Shown here one piece after another: positions 55,518 to 64,000 of a stretch of 64,000 bases of DNA (position 1 is its first letter; the number at the start of each line of letters is the position of its first letter). The notes under the pieces are model-generated. The model worked only from the letters and a program-made list of their open reading frames with translations. It did not search any database and was not told the origin of the DNA. Origin of the DNA: CBDCKN01 sp965219035. Its GTDB lineage: Bacteria; Gemmatimonadota; Gemmatimonadetes; Longimicrobiales; Gaopeijiaceae. Location of the stretch: the NCBI GenBank assembly GCA_965219035.1, contig CBDCMR010000004.1, forward strand, positions 806,001-870,000. Reading direction: 5' to 3'. A program made the position numbers and the translations under genes.

Positions 55518-56623
55518 TGCTGTATCATCTGCTTCCCGGCCTGGCAGACGTCCACATCGTCTTCAACCTCTTTCGCTTCATCACGTTCAGGGCGGCGGGC
55601 GCCCTGGTCACGTCCCTGGTGCTCGCGTTCGTGCTGGGGCCCATGACCATTCGGGCGCTCACACGGCTCCGGGTCGGCCAGGTCGTGCGGAGCGAGGGGC
55701 CGGCGACCCACCTGGAGAAGGCCGGCACGCCCACCATGGGCGGCGTGTTGATCCTCGCGTCTACGGCCGCGTCGACGCTGCTCTGGGCGGAGCTGACGAA
55801 CTGGTACACGATGCTGGCGCTCTTGACGCTGCTGGCCATGGGCGCCATCGGCTTCATGGACGACTACCTCAAGGTCGTCCAGGGGCGGACCGCGGGCCTC
55901 GTGGCCCGCTACAAGATGACGGGCCAGTGGGCCTTCGGGCTCAGCCTGGGACTGTTTCTGCTGTTGCATCCGATCTCCCCCGTGGATCCGAACCGGACGA
56001 TGCTGCCGTTCTTCTCGGATCTCTCGCTCCTTTTCGCTCCGTGGGCGTACGTGCCCTTCGTGGCGTTCGTCATCTCGGGGAGCTCCAACGCGGTGAACAT
56101 CACCGACGGCCTCGACGGCCTTGCGGCAGGCCTCACCGCCATCGCCGCGGCCACCTTCGGGATCTTCGCCTACCTCCTGGGCCGAGTCGACAGCTCGGAG
56201 TACCTGGGGCTGTTCTACCTCCCGGGGGCGGGGGAGCTCACCATCCTGGCCCTCGGTCTCACGGGGGGATGCCTGGGCTTTCTGTGGTTCAATGGCCACC
56301 CCGCCGAGGTCTTCATGGGCGATACGGGCTCGCTGGCCCTGGGGGGGGTCATCGGTGCCATGGCGATTCTGCTCAAGGCCGAGTTCCTCCTCGTCATCGT
56401 GGGCGCGGTGTTCGTGGTGGAAGTTCTCTCGGTGCTGCTCCAGGTCGGCTACTTCCGGCACACGGCCCGCAAGTACGGGACGGGGAAGCGGCTCTTCAAG
56501 ATGGCTCCGCTACACCACCACTTCGAGCAGTTGGGTTGGCCCGAGAGCAAGGTGGTCGTCCGGTTTTGGATCATGGGAATCCTGTCCGCGATGGTGGCGT
56601 TCAGCGCCCTCAAGATTCGGTGA
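55517..56623 (+). CDS. mraY: phospho-MurNAc-pentapeptide transferase MraY
   Basis: A 368-residue, ten-helix integral membrane enzyme that makes lipid I. Signature motifs: EGPATHLEKAGTPTMGGVLI, the DD pair in GFMDDYLK, NAVNITDGLDGLA, EVFMGDTGSLALGG and the HHH of APLHHHFEQLGWPE. Full length. The last codon overlaps the GTG start of murD (GTGA). Confidence 0.97.
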   Translation: MLYHLLPGLADVHIVFNLFRFITFRAAGALVTSLVLAFVLGPMTIRALTRLRVGQVVRSEGPATHLEKAGTPTMGGVLILASTAASTLLWAELTNWYTMLALLTLLAMGAIGFMDDYLKVVQGRTAGLVARYKMTGQWAFGLSLGLFLLLHPISPVDPNRTMLPFFSDLSLLFAPWAYVPFVAFVISGSSNAVNITDGLDGLAAGLTAIAAATFGIFAYLLGRVDSSEYLGLFYLPGAGELTILALGLTGGCLGFLWFNGHPAEVFMGDTGSLALGGVIGAMAILLKAEFLLVIVGAVFVVEVLSVLLQVGYFRHTARKYGTGKRLFKMAPLHHHFEQLGWPESKVVVRFWIMGILSAMVAFSALKIR

Positions 56624-58020
56624 GGAACGGAAGCGTTGGAAGCTTGGACGGCGAGCGAATCGCCGTGGTCGGTTTGGCCGCGTCCGGGAGGGCGGCGGCC
56701 CGTTTGGCACTCGAACAAGGAGGTAGAGTCCATGTCTCGGATCTGCGCAGCGACGCCGCAGCTCATGCTCGTGGAGACGAGCTGCGAGCACTTGGGGTTG
56801 AGGTCGATCTCGGGGAGCACCCCATGGATCGAATCGCCATGGCCGAGACCGTGGTGGTCAGTCCTGGAATCCCCCCGGATGCTCCGGTGCTCAGAGAGCT
56901 CACTGAGCGGGGCGTACGATGGATCTCTGAGCCTGAATTCGCCTTTCGGTTCTTCGATGGTCCACTGATCGTCGTGACTGGAACGAACGGCAAGACCACG
57001 ACTGCGGCTTTGGTAGCGCACCTGCTCGAGAGTGATGGGCAAGACGTGGCCCTGGGCGGCAACATCGGCCAGGCGTTCGGACCTGCGGCCTCGGAGCTGG
57101 CGCTTCGCGACCGTGGCCCGGCGTGGTACGTGGTGGAGATGAGCTCGTTCCAGCTCGCGGGTATCGATCGACTCCGCCCCGACATCGGCGTGGTGACCAA
57201 CCTGGCTCCGGACCACCTGGACCGGTACGCGTCCGTAGAGGAGTACTACGCGGACAAGGTCAACCTCTTCCGGAACGCCGATGAGGACAGCCGGTGGGTC
57301 CTCAACGACGACGACCCGGCCGTTCTCGACCTAGCCGCCGGCGCCCCCGGGGAGCGCTACCACTTCAGCACCGAGAAGACCGGCGTCCATGGGGCCTATC
57401 TCGATGGGGACGACCTCACTCTGGAAATGGTGCCCGGTGAGAGGGAGACCCTGATCCCGGTCGCTCGCCTCGGACTGCTGGGTGCCCACAATGTGGAGAA
57501 CGCCTTGGCGGCGGCCACCGTCGCCAGCCTGGCCCGAGCGTCTACGGCGGCCATTCAGCGCGGCTTGGCCACCGCCCGACCCCTACCACACCGGACGGAA
57601 CAGGTGGCGGAAGGGAAGGGGATCCGGTGGGTCAACGATTCCAAGGCCACCAACGTGGCCGCGGCCCGGAGGGCGATCACCAGCTTGGAGGGTCCCCTCA
57701 TCGTCCTGTTGGGTGGCAAGGACAAGGACGAGGACTTCTCGCCCCTCGTGTCGGCTCTCGTGGATGCCGACGCCCGCGTCTTCGCGTATGGCGAAGCCGG
57801 TCCCCGGATCCAGCAGGCCCTCGCGGAGCGTGTGCAGGTCGAGCTGATCGGCGTCGGCTTCGACGCCGTGGTCCAGGCCGCCGCCGGCGCGGCGAGGCCG
57901 GGCGACGTCGTGCTCCTCTCTCCGGCCTGTTCGAGCTTCGACATGTTCGAGAGCTACGAGGAGCGTGGTGAGCGGTTCGCCGACTTGGCTCGGGCCCTTA
58001 CGACCGAGGAGACCGGCTGA
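56620..58020 (+). CDS. murD: UDP-N-acetylmuramoyl-L-alanine-D-glutamate ligase
   Basis: A 466-residue ligase that adds D-glutamate. GTG 56620, overlapping the mraY stop, gives MRNGSVGSLDGERIAVVGLA; longer frames upstream lie inside mraY and are rejected. The P-loop GTNGKTTT is at 121-128, followed by GGNIGQAF, VVEMSSFQL, NLAPDHLDRY and the C-terminal NDSKATNVAAA and LLSPACSSFDMF. The stop overlaps ftsW by one base. Confidence 0.95.
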   Translation: MRNGSVGSLDGERIAVVGLAASGRAAARLALEQGGRVHVSDLRSDAAAHARGDELRALGVEVDLGEHPMDRIAMAETVVVSPGIPPDAPVLRELTERGVRWISEPEFAFRFFDGPLIVVTGTNGKTTTAALVAHLLESDGQDVALGGNIGQAFGPAASELALRDRGPAWYVVEMSSFQLAGIDRLRPDIGVVTNLAPDHLDRYASVEEYYADKVNLFRNADEDSRWVLNDDDPAVLDLAAGAPGERYHFSTEKTGVHGAYLDGDDLTLEMVPGERETLIPVARLGLLGAHNVENALAAATVASLARASTAAIQRGLATARPLPHRTEQVAEGKGIRWVNDSKATNVAAARRAITSLEGPLIVLLGGKDKDEDFSPLVSALVDADARVFAYGEAGPRIQQALAERVQVELIGVGFDAVVQAAAGAARPGDVVLLSPACSSFDMFESYEERGERFADLARALTTEETG

Positions 58021-59204
58021 TGGCCCGCCCCGTCGACGTCGCTCCGTCCGGGCCCCTCGCCCTGCCTATCACGGGCCTGGGGAGGGGGTGGGAGGCTGCC
58101 GCCCTCATGATCCTCACGGTCGTCCTCCTGTCGCTGGGCCTGGTTACGCTGTACTCGGCCAGCGCGTTTCTCGCCCAGCGTCAGACGTTGCCTGACTACT
58201 ACTACGTGCTGCGGCAGGCCACGGGCGCGGCCATGGGCTTGAGCGCCCTGGGCCTCTGTGCCTGGCTCCCCCACGATCTCTGGCAGCGCCTGGCGTGGCC
58301 CATGATCGCCGCGGTCTGGCTTCTGCTTTTCGTCCTCGTGCTTCCCGGTACGGAAGCCATCGCTCCCGAGATCAACGGAGCCCGTCGTTGGATACGGGTC
58401 GGTGTGACCATCCAGCCCTCTGAGCTCGCCAAGGTGGCGGTCATCGTGTGGACGGCCTCGTTGGCGGTGCGCAAGCAGGAGCATTTCCGGAGCCTCAAGC
58501 GAGGCCTGGTCCCCTTCCTCGCGGTCTGGGGAGCCATCATGCTGCCCATCGCCCTCGAGCCCGATCTCTCAACAGCGTTGCTGATCGGGCTCCTAGGGTG
58601 TGTGGTGGTGTACGCCGCCGGGGCACGGGTGGCCCACTTCGCTTTCTTCGCACTGCTCGCGGCACCGCTGCTTTGGAGGCAGCTCGCCGTATCGTTTCGG
58701 GTCGAGCGGATCATGGCTTTCCTCCATCCTTCGGCGGACCCGGCCGGCGCCGGCTTCCAGGTGCACCAGTCGCTCGTGGCCCTGGGGTCCGGAGGAATCT
58801 CCGGCGTGGGATTCGGCCAGGGACGTCAGAAGCTCGGCTTCCTCCCCGAGGCCCACAACGACTTCATCTTCGCCATGATCGGCGAGGAGTGGGGCTTAGT
58901 CGGGGTCACGGTCACCGTGGTCCTGTACATGCTCCTGGTTCTGGTGGGTTTCCGCGTCGCGGCGAGGGCTCCGGACCTCTTCGGCCAGCTTCTCGCCACG
59001 GGAATCACCAGCATGATCGCCATGCAGGCGATCCTCCACATGTCGGTGGGACTGAGTCTGGTTCCACCCACCGGCTTGGCCCTGCCTCTGGTCTCGTACG
59101 GCCGGTCCAACCTTCTGATCACCCTGACGGCTCTGGGGATTCTGATGAGCATCTCCCGAGCCTGTGAGCGGCCCCTACCCGCCGGAAGGAGGGCCCGTGC
59201 ATGA
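58020..59204 (+). CDS. ftsW: SEDS peptidoglycan glycosyltransferase FtsW
   Basis: A 394-residue membrane protein with about ten helices that polymerises septal glycan together with FtsI. SEDS marks: VTLYSASAFLA, NGARRWIRVGVTIQPSELAKVAV, PDLSTALLIGL, HNDFIFAMIGEEWGLVG and the C-terminal PPTGLALPLVSYGRSNLL. It ends overlapping the murG start. Confidence 0.95.
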   Translation: MARPVDVAPSGPLALPITGLGRGWEAAALMILTVVLLSLGLVTLYSASAFLAQRQTLPDYYYVLRQATGAAMGLSALGLCAWLPHDLWQRLAWPMIAAVWLLLFVLVLPGTEAIAPEINGARRWIRVGVTIQPSELAKVAVIVWTASLAVRKQEHFRSLKRGLVPFLAVWGAIMLPIALEPDLSTALLIGLLGCVVVYAAGARVAHFAFFALLAAPLLWRQLAVSFRVERIMAFLHPSADPAGAGFQVHQSLVALGSGGISGVGFGQGRQKLGFLPEAHNDFIFAMIGEEWGLVGVTVTVVLYMLLVLVGFRVAARAPDLFGQLLATGITSMIAMQAILHMSVGLSLVPPTGLALPLVSYGRSNLLITLTALGILMSISRACERPLPAGRRARA

Positions 59205-60354
59205 GCGCTCCGTCGCCGTTTTCGCGGGCGGGGGCACGGGTGGGCACCTCTATCCGGCGCTGGCCTTGGCCGACGAGCTCGTGCGGCAGCGGCCGGGCAC
59301 TCGGCCGTTCTTCCTTGGCGCCCGGAGGGGCCTGGAAGCTCGGGTGCTCCCGGAGCGGGGGCTGGAGCACCATCTCCTCCCGGTGCGTGGTCTCCATCGC
59401 GGTGAGTTGCTGTCCAACCTCGGCGTACCGTGGGCGTTGGCTCGGTCTCTCGCCGTCGCCGTCAGCCTCCTTCGTCGCCTCGAGCCGGAGCTTGTCGTGG
59501 TGACGGGCGGATACGCCGGCGCGCCTGCGGGGATGGCCGCGGCCATGGCCGGCATCCCCTTGGTCCTTCAGGAGCAGAACGCTCGGCCCGGCGCAACCAC
59601 ACGCTTCCTGTCGAGATGGGCCGCCCAGGTGCACCTGGCGTTCCCGGAGGCTGTGGCGCATCTGCCCTCCGGGGCTCAGGACGCCGCCCACGTGTCTGGG
59701 TGCCCCATCCGACCCCTCCCGGAGCGACGGCCCGAGCGGTGGGACGTGTGTGAGCGCCTGCGCCTCGACCCGGAGCTGAACGTCCTCCTCGTCGTGGGAG
59801 GCAGTCAGGGATCCGTTGCTCTGAACGACCTGGTCCAGGACGCTGTGCGCCAGATGACCAGCGGGACCCGGTCTCCCCTCGATGGCTGGCAGCTCCTATG
59901 GGTTACCGGCACCGGACATCACGCTCGCGTCGACCAGGCGCTGGCTGCCACCGGCCATGCAGCCCGGGTCCGGGCCGTGCCCTACATCCATGACATGCCC
60001 TCGGCGCTGAGCGTCACTGATCTGTGCATTAGCCGGGCGGGGGCCATGACCACGGCCGAGCTCCTTGCATGGGGCGTGCCAGCCATCCTGGTTCCTCTTC
60101 CCACCGCCGCCGCCAACCACCAGGAGCTGAACGCCCAGGCCCTGCAGGAGTCGAGGGCGGCGGTCCACCTGCGTCAGGCGGATCTCACGCCGGAGGCATT
60201 GTGGCGAGCGGTAGAGGAGCTGGCGGGGGACGAGGAGCGACTGGAACGAATGAGCCATGCTGCCCGGGTACGGAGCCATCCCGAGGCCGCTACGGCCATC
60301 GTCGCCGAGATGATCCGCCTCCTCCCTGGACCTCGTCGGGAGGTCACAGCATGA
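59197..60354 (+). CDS. murG: UDP-GlcNAc transferase MurG (lipid II synthesis)
   Basis: A 385-residue peripheral membrane GT28 enzyme that converts lipid I to lipid II. GTG 59197 follows AGGAGG (59187-59192) and leads directly into the glycine-rich AVFAGGGTGGHLYPALALAD. Other marks: VVVTGGYAGAPAGMAAAMAG, LQEQNARPGATTRFLSR, VVGGSQGSVALND and CISRAGAMTTAELLAWG with PLPTAAANHQELNAQ. The longer start at 59164 lies within ftsW. The stop overlaps murC by 4 bases. Confidence 0.95.
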   Translation: MHERSVAVFAGGGTGGHLYPALALADELVRQRPGTRPFFLGARRGLEARVLPERGLEHHLLPVRGLHRGELLSNLGVPWALARSLAVAVSLLRRLEPELVVVTGGYAGAPAGMAAAMAGIPLVLQEQNARPGATTRFLSRWAAQVHLAFPEAVAHLPSGAQDAAHVSGCPIRPLPERRPERWDVCERLRLDPELNVLLVVGGSQGSVALNDLVQDAVRQMTSGTRSPLDGWQLLWVTGTGHHARVDQALAATGHAARVRAVPYIHDMPSALSVTDLCISRAGAMTTAELLAWGVPAILVPLPTAAANHQELNAQALQESRAAVHLRQADLTPEALWRAVEELAGDEERLERMSHAARVRSHPEAATAIVAEMIRLLPGPRREVTA

Positions 60355-61781
60355 TGGCCCGCTCCCGAGCGCCCGATTCCGTGAGCGGAGATGATCTGCG
60401 CCAGCTGGCCCGTGAGGAACAAGTCCACTTCATGGGCGTCGGTGGCGCCGGCATGTGCGCTCTGGCGGAGCTCGTCGCCCGGAGTGGGGGCCGCGTCTCG
60501 GGCTGCGACCTCCGGCCCGGGCCCAGCACCGACCGCCTGCGAGCCATGGACGTGACGATCCGCGAGGGCCATGAGCTCGAGCACCTGGAGGCGGCCGGCG
60601 CCCTCGTGGTAAGCGCGGCCGTGCCTGCCGACCACCCCGAGATCCAAGAGGCCCACAGCCGCGGGATACCGGTCTTGAAGAGGGCCGAGGCCCTCGGGCT
60701 GTGGGTAAACGGCGGCAGGGTGCTCGCCATTGCAGGTACCCACGGGAAGACGTCCACCGCCGCCATGGCCACGGAGATCCTCACGGAGGCTGGACTGGAT
60801 CCCACGGGCCTCGTGGGTGGCCGGGTGCCCGGTTGGGACGGCAACCTGCGCTCCGGCGGCGATCTGTACGTGGTCGAGGCCGACGAGTACGACCGGTCCT
60901 TCCTCGAGCTGGAGCCCACGGTGGCCGTGGTGACCAACGTCGAGGCCGATCACCTCGACACGTACGGTGGGATGGAGGGCGTCATGGGAGCCTTCCGTGA
61001 GTTCCTCGAGGCTCTCCCGGACGACGGCCGCGGCATCATCTGCGGAGACGACCACGGCGCGAGCCGGCTCCTGGCTCGGTTGAACGGCCGTGGCTACACC
61101 TACGGGACCGCCGCCGGGTCGCAGCTTCGGGCCGTGGACGTAAGGGCGCGCTCCACTGGCATGGAGTGCCGGATCGTGGAAGACGGTACCGATCGGGGGA
61201 CCTTCGACCTCGCAGCGCCCGGCGTCCACAATCTGCGGAACGCCCTGGGCGCGGCCGGCGCGGCCCGCTGCTTCGGGGCGGACTGGGACGATATCCGGAG
61301 GGGGCTGGCGGCATACAAGGGCGTGGATCGCCGCTTCGAGACCGTGGGCTGGGAGAATGATATCCTGGTGGTGGACGACTACGCACACCACCCGTCGGAG
61401 ATCTCTGCCACCCTAGAGGCGGCCCGGGAGGCCCACCCCGGTCTGAGGCTGGTGGCTGTCTTCCAGCCACACCTCTTCAGCCGGACGCGCGACTTCGCGG
61501 ACGACTTCGGACGGGCGCTGGCAGGCGCGGACGTCGTCTGGGTCACGGATATCTTCCCGGCTCGGGAGGCACCCATCCCGGGCGTCACAGGCGAGCTGGT
61601 GTCGGCCGCCGTCGAGCGGGCCGGGGGCGGTGTGCGCTATCACGCGGCGCTGGACACTCTGGCCGAGGCGGTGGCTTCGGATCTCGCGCCGGGTGATCTC
61701 CTGCTGACCATGGGAGCCGGCTCAGTCGAGCAGGTCGCCGCCCGGGTGCTCGGGCTCTTGAAGGCGGTGGATCATGCGTAG
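60351..61781 (+). CDS. murC: UDP-N-acetylmuramate-L-alanine ligase
   Basis: A 476-residue ligase that adds the first amino acid to UDP-MurNAc. ATG 60351 (MMARS) or 60354. Motifs: HFMGVGGAGMCALAELV, the P-loop GTHGKTST at 129-136, EADEYDRSFLELEP, NVEADHLDTYGG and DDYAHHPSEISATL. It overlaps murG and ftsQ. murB, often next, is absent. Confidence 0.95.
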   Translation: MMARSRAPDSVSGDDLRQLAREEQVHFMGVGGAGMCALAELVARSGGRVSGCDLRPGPSTDRLRAMDVTIREGHELEHLEAAGALVVSAAVPADHPEIQEAHSRGIPVLKRAEALGLWVNGGRVLAIAGTHGKTSTAAMATEILTEAGLDPTGLVGGRVPGWDGNLRSGGDLYVVEADEYDRSFLELEPTVAVVTNVEADHLDTYGGMEGVMGAFREFLEALPDDGRGIICGDDHGASRLLARLNGRGYTYGTAAGSQLRAVDVRARSTGMECRIVEDGTDRGTFDLAAPGVHNLRNALGAAGAARCFGADWDDIRRGLAAYKGVDRRFETVGWENDILVVDDYAHHPSEISATLEAAREAHPGLRLVAVFQPHLFSRTRDFADDFGRALAGADVVWVTDIFPAREAPIPGVTGELVSAAVERAGGGVRYHAALDTLAEAVASDLAPGDLLLTMGAGSVEQVAARVLGLLKAVDHA

Positions 61782-62526
61782 GCTCCTCCGCGTCGGGCTT
61801 TGGCTCTGCGTTGCCGGTGGCGTGGCGCTGGCGGCCGCGTGGCTTCCGGACGCACTCGCCGAGCTGGAGTACTTCCGGGCAACGGAGTTCCGAGTGGTCG
61901 GGGCTCGCATCGTCGAAGAGGACGAGGTCCTGGAAGCGGCATCCATACCGTCCTACGCAAGTGTCTTTGATGCTACGGGCTCATGGGAGCGTCGCCTGGA
62001 GCGAAACCCCCTCATCCGTCGCGCCAAGATCACCCGGGACCTCCCGGCGACGCTGGTCGTCACGGTGGAGGAGAGGGTTCCCGTCGCCTTGGTCGCCAAC
62101 GCCCTCCTGGAGCCAGTGGACCGTGATGGCCAGGTCCTACCTTTGGATCCGGGCGAGCATCGGATGGATCTGCCACTGCTCCGTGCAGACCAGGGCAAGA
62201 CGCGCCTCTCTACCTCACAGCTACGGATTCTGGCCATGGAGGTGGAGCGCCTCACGGCCGACGACCCCTCCTTCATGGCCGCCGTGTCCGAGATCGCGCT
62301 GGACGACAAGGGAGATGCAACGGCCATCGTGGAAGGAGGCGTGCGCGTCAGGTTCCGTACGCCCCTGTCTCATCCACGGCTGCGGGACGGACTCACGGTT
62401 CTCGAAGACGCCGGCCGACGCCGGCCAAACCAGCGGGCGGCCATCGTAGATCTCCGATACGCGGACCAGGTGGTGGTCTCCTACGACCCTCTTGGTGGCT
62501 CGCGAACCTCGACAACGGAACACTAG
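61774..62526 (+). CDS. ftsQ: cell division protein FtsQ (POTRA domain)
   Basis: A 250-residue bitopic protein. One N-terminal helix (LLRVGLWLCVAGGVALAAAW) is followed by a periplasmic POTRA domain (YFRATEFRVVGARIVEEDEV, RNPLIRRAKITRDLPATLVV, TVEERVPVALV) and the FtsQ/DivIB beta domain. Conservation is low, but domain order and place between murC and ftsA settle it. The start overlaps murC by 8 bases. Confidence 0.9.
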   Translation: MRRLLRVGLWLCVAGGVALAAAWLPDALAELEYFRATEFRVVGARIVEEDEVLEAASIPSYASVFDATGSWERRLERNPLIRRAKITRDLPATLVVTVEERVPVALVANALLEPVDRDGQVLPLDPGEHRMDLPLLRADQGKTRLSTSQLRILAMEVERLTADDPSFMAAVSEIALDDKGDATAIVEGGVRVRFRTPLSHPRLRDGLTVLEDAGRRRPNQRAAIVDLRYADQVVVSYDPLGGSRTSTTEH

Positions 62527-63756
62527 ATGCACTCGATCCTCATCGCCGGTGTGGACCTCGGGACGACGAAGACCTGCGCGGTCATCGCGGAAGTCCACGA
62601 GGATCCGTTCCTCAGGCGCGAGCTGAAGATACTCGGGGTGGGGCAGGCCAAGAGCACGGGCATGCGGCAGGTCGTCACGCACATCGAAGAGACCACGGAG
62701 TCCGTCAAGGCCGCCCTCGAAGAGGCCGAGCTCATGGCCGGAGTGCACGTGGATCGGGTCTACGTCGGCATCAGCGGTGAGCACATCAGAGCCATGAAGT
62801 CTCCGGGAGTCGTCGCAGTCTCCGAAGACGAGGTCTCGCGCTTCGACCTGCAGCGCGTCCATGAGGTGGCTCGGGCCGTCGCCCATCCGCCGAACCAGGA
62901 GCTCCTCCACGCCATCCCCCAGGACTACATCGTCGATCACCAGCGCGGTATCAAGGATCCCATCGGCATGGTGGGCACCCGTCTGGAGGCCGAGGTCTAC
63001 CTGGTGACCGGCTCGGCCTCCGCCGCGGAGAACATCAGAAAGTCCGTGCAGAGGGCTGGCTATCGGGTCCAGGAGCTGGTTCTGGAGCCCCTGGCTGCGG
63101 CCCGGGCGGTGCTGACCGAGGACGAAAAGGAAGTGGGCGTGGCCATGGTCGAGATGGGCGCCTGCACCACCGATCTGGCCGCGTACTACAACGGGGAGAT
63201 CCGCCATGTGGCCGTGCTTCCCGCGGGTGGGATCACCGTGACGAACGACCTGGTAAGGGGGCTCTCGATCCCCTTCGCTGAGGCCAAGAAGGCCATGGAG
63301 CACTTCGGGGTCGCCTTCGCACAGATGGTGGATCCCCAGGAGACCGTGGAACTGCCTGGACCGAGCCCCGGCCAGAAGCGGCACGTGGCTCGGGAGCTCA
63401 TCGCCCACGTGATGGAGCAGCGCCTGGACGAGATGTTCGGACTGGTCCAGAGCGAGCTCGAGCGACAGGACCTGATGCACAAGCTGGGCGCCGGAATCGT
63501 GCTCACCGGCGGCGCCTCGGCACTGTATGGGACCGCGGAGCTGGCGCGGCAGGTGTTCGCGGCTCCGGTCCGGTGCGGTGCCCCGGGCGAGGGCCTCGGT
63601 GGGCTGGCGGACTCCGTGGGCCGTCCGAAGTTCGCGACCGCGGCCGGCCTCGTCCTCTACGGAGCCGATCGCTTCGAGCAGACGGGGGAGGGTGCGTCGA
63701 CGCTCACATCCGGCCTCGTCTCGAAGGTCGGCTCGTGGCTCAGGGAATTTTTCTAG
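62527..63756 (+). CDS. ftsA: cell division protein FtsA
   Basis: A 409-residue actin-like ATPase that tethers FtsZ to the membrane. It begins ILIAGVDLGTTKTCAVIAEV (phosphate 1), then VGISGEHIRAMKSPGVVAVS (1C domain), MVEMGACTTDLAAY (phosphate 2) and GIVLTGGASALYGTAELARQ (adenosine). The C-terminus (LVSKVGSWLREFF) is the expected amphipathic membrane-targeting helix. It starts directly after the ftsQ stop. Confidence 0.96.
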   Translation: MHSILIAGVDLGTTKTCAVIAEVHEDPFLRRELKILGVGQAKSTGMRQVVTHIEETTESVKAALEEAELMAGVHVDRVYVGISGEHIRAMKSPGVVAVSEDEVSRFDLQRVHEVARAVAHPPNQELLHAIPQDYIVDHQRGIKDPIGMVGTRLEAEVYLVTGSASAAENIRKSVQRAGYRVQELVLEPLAAARAVLTEDEKEVGVAMVEMGACTTDLAAYYNGEIRHVAVLPAGGITVTNDLVRGLSIPFAEAKKAMEHFGVAFAQMVDPQETVELPGPSPGQKRHVARELIAHVMEQRLDEMFGLVQSELERQDLMHKLGAGIVLTGGASALYGTAELARQVFAAPVRCGAPGEGLGGLADSVGRPKFATAAGLVLYGADRFEQTGEGASTLTSGLVSKVGSWLREFF

Positions 63757-63798
63757 GAACGTGAACGACTTCATCAACCCCCGCACGGGAGTCAACTG

Positions 63799-64000
63799 AT
63801 GATGATTTTCGAATTCGAAGACACCCCAATCCAGAATGCCCAAATGAAGGTGTTGGGGGTTGGGGGGGCAGGCGGCAACGCCGTCAACCGGATGGTCGAC
63901 GAGGACTTGGAGGGCGTGGAGTTCATCTCGGCGAACACCGATGCCCAAGCCCTGAAGAGCTCCCGTGCCCAGGTCACGATGCAGTTGGGCAAGAAGCTGA
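63799..64000 (+). CDS. ftsZ: cell division protein FtsZ (5' part, runs off the window)
   Basis: The first 67 codons of the tubulin-like GTPase that forms the division ring. After the short start MMIFEFEDTPIQNAQ come KVLGVGGAGGNAVNRMVDE (first nucleotide-binding loop) and GVEFISANTDAQAL, standard FtsZ. ATGs at 63799 and 63802 are both possible; GGGAG at 63787 lies upstream. 42 bases separate it from ftsA, the longest gap since mraZ. Confidence 0.96.
   Translation, partial: MMIFEFEDTPIQNAQMKVLGVGGAGGNAVNRMVDEDLEGVEFISANTDAQALKSSRAQVTMQLGKKL

Noticed and set aside
54045..56461. Long minus-strand frames opposite murF and mraY
   Set aside because: Same explanation; the plus-strand frames hold intact Mur ligase and MraY motifs.
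62221..63948. A 575-codon minus-strand frame opposite ftsA
   Set aside because: It is an antisense shadow of high-GC3 coding DNA, low-complexity in His, Arg and Leu, with no family resemblance.

Overview
The window is one contiguous stretch of a GC-rich bacterial chromosome. It joins two core blocks, the RNA polymerase/ribosomal protein superoperon (1-30 kb) and the division and cell wall (dcw) cluster (48.8-64 kb). Between them lies a decaying exopolysaccharide region. Gene order, zinc-binding (C+) versions of S4, S14, L28 and L36, a meso-DAP type MurE motif, an FtsI with a PASTA domain and the general look of the proteins suggest an uncultured Gram-negative lineage close to Gemmatimonadota. 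That assignment is inference from family resemblance only.

Region 1 (1-8.4 kb): the last codons of rpoB, then rpoC (one-base frameshift near its 3' end), then a non-ribosomal island before rpsL. The island holds an HPr-kinase-like ATPase, an intact IS1595-type insertion sequence, a PqqD-domain protein with an internal twin-arginine motif and a 40-residue tail containing ten cysteines, and a frameshifted nucleotidyltransferase-fold gene. It resembles the accessory part of peptide-modification (RiPP) clusters but lacks their peptidase and cyclase, and I regard it as the best candidate for an undescribed system. The IS landed on the start codon of the cysteine-rich gene, and the target duplication kept that ATG.

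Region 2 (8.6-30 kb): a promoter and a terminator-like hairpin lead into rpsL-rpsG-fusA-tuf, then the S10, spc and alpha operons in canonical order from rpsJ to rplQ, with secY, adk and map. infA is absent from its usual place. A small anchored protein, rpmB, an SxtJ-like membrane protein and hemD follow. Three intergenic gaps (after rpoC, tuf-rpsJ, rpmJ-rpsM) hold large imperfect palindromes.

Region 3 (31-46 kb): surface polysaccharide genes. Intact members are an O-antigen ligase-like protein, a GT39-like membrane protein, a nucleotide sugar dehydrogenase, a GT4 glycosyltransferase, a DegT-type aminotransferase and an RfbD-like reductase. Among them lie broken genes: asnB (three lesions), a truncated GT2, a frameshifted FkbM methyltransferase, fragments of a DUF4143 ATPase, a Stealth-type phosphotransferase and a sugar nucleotidyltransferase, and a hybrid sensor kinase broken by a 10-bp tandem duplication.

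Region 4 (46.5-64 kb): a secreted TPR protein with a strong leader hairpin and its own terminator, then a promoter with MraZ-type repeats and mraZ-rsmH-ftsL-ftsI-murE-murF-mraY-murD-ftsW-murG-murC-ftsQ-ftsA-ftsZ (ftsZ runs off the end). Most junctions overlap by 1-8 bases, so the cluster is probably one translationally coupled transcription unit. Four frameshifts in the window fall at or beside short C/G runs, one of them in essential rpoC, so some are probably sequence errors; the asnB, GT2, sensor kinase and fragment-zone lesions look like real decay.
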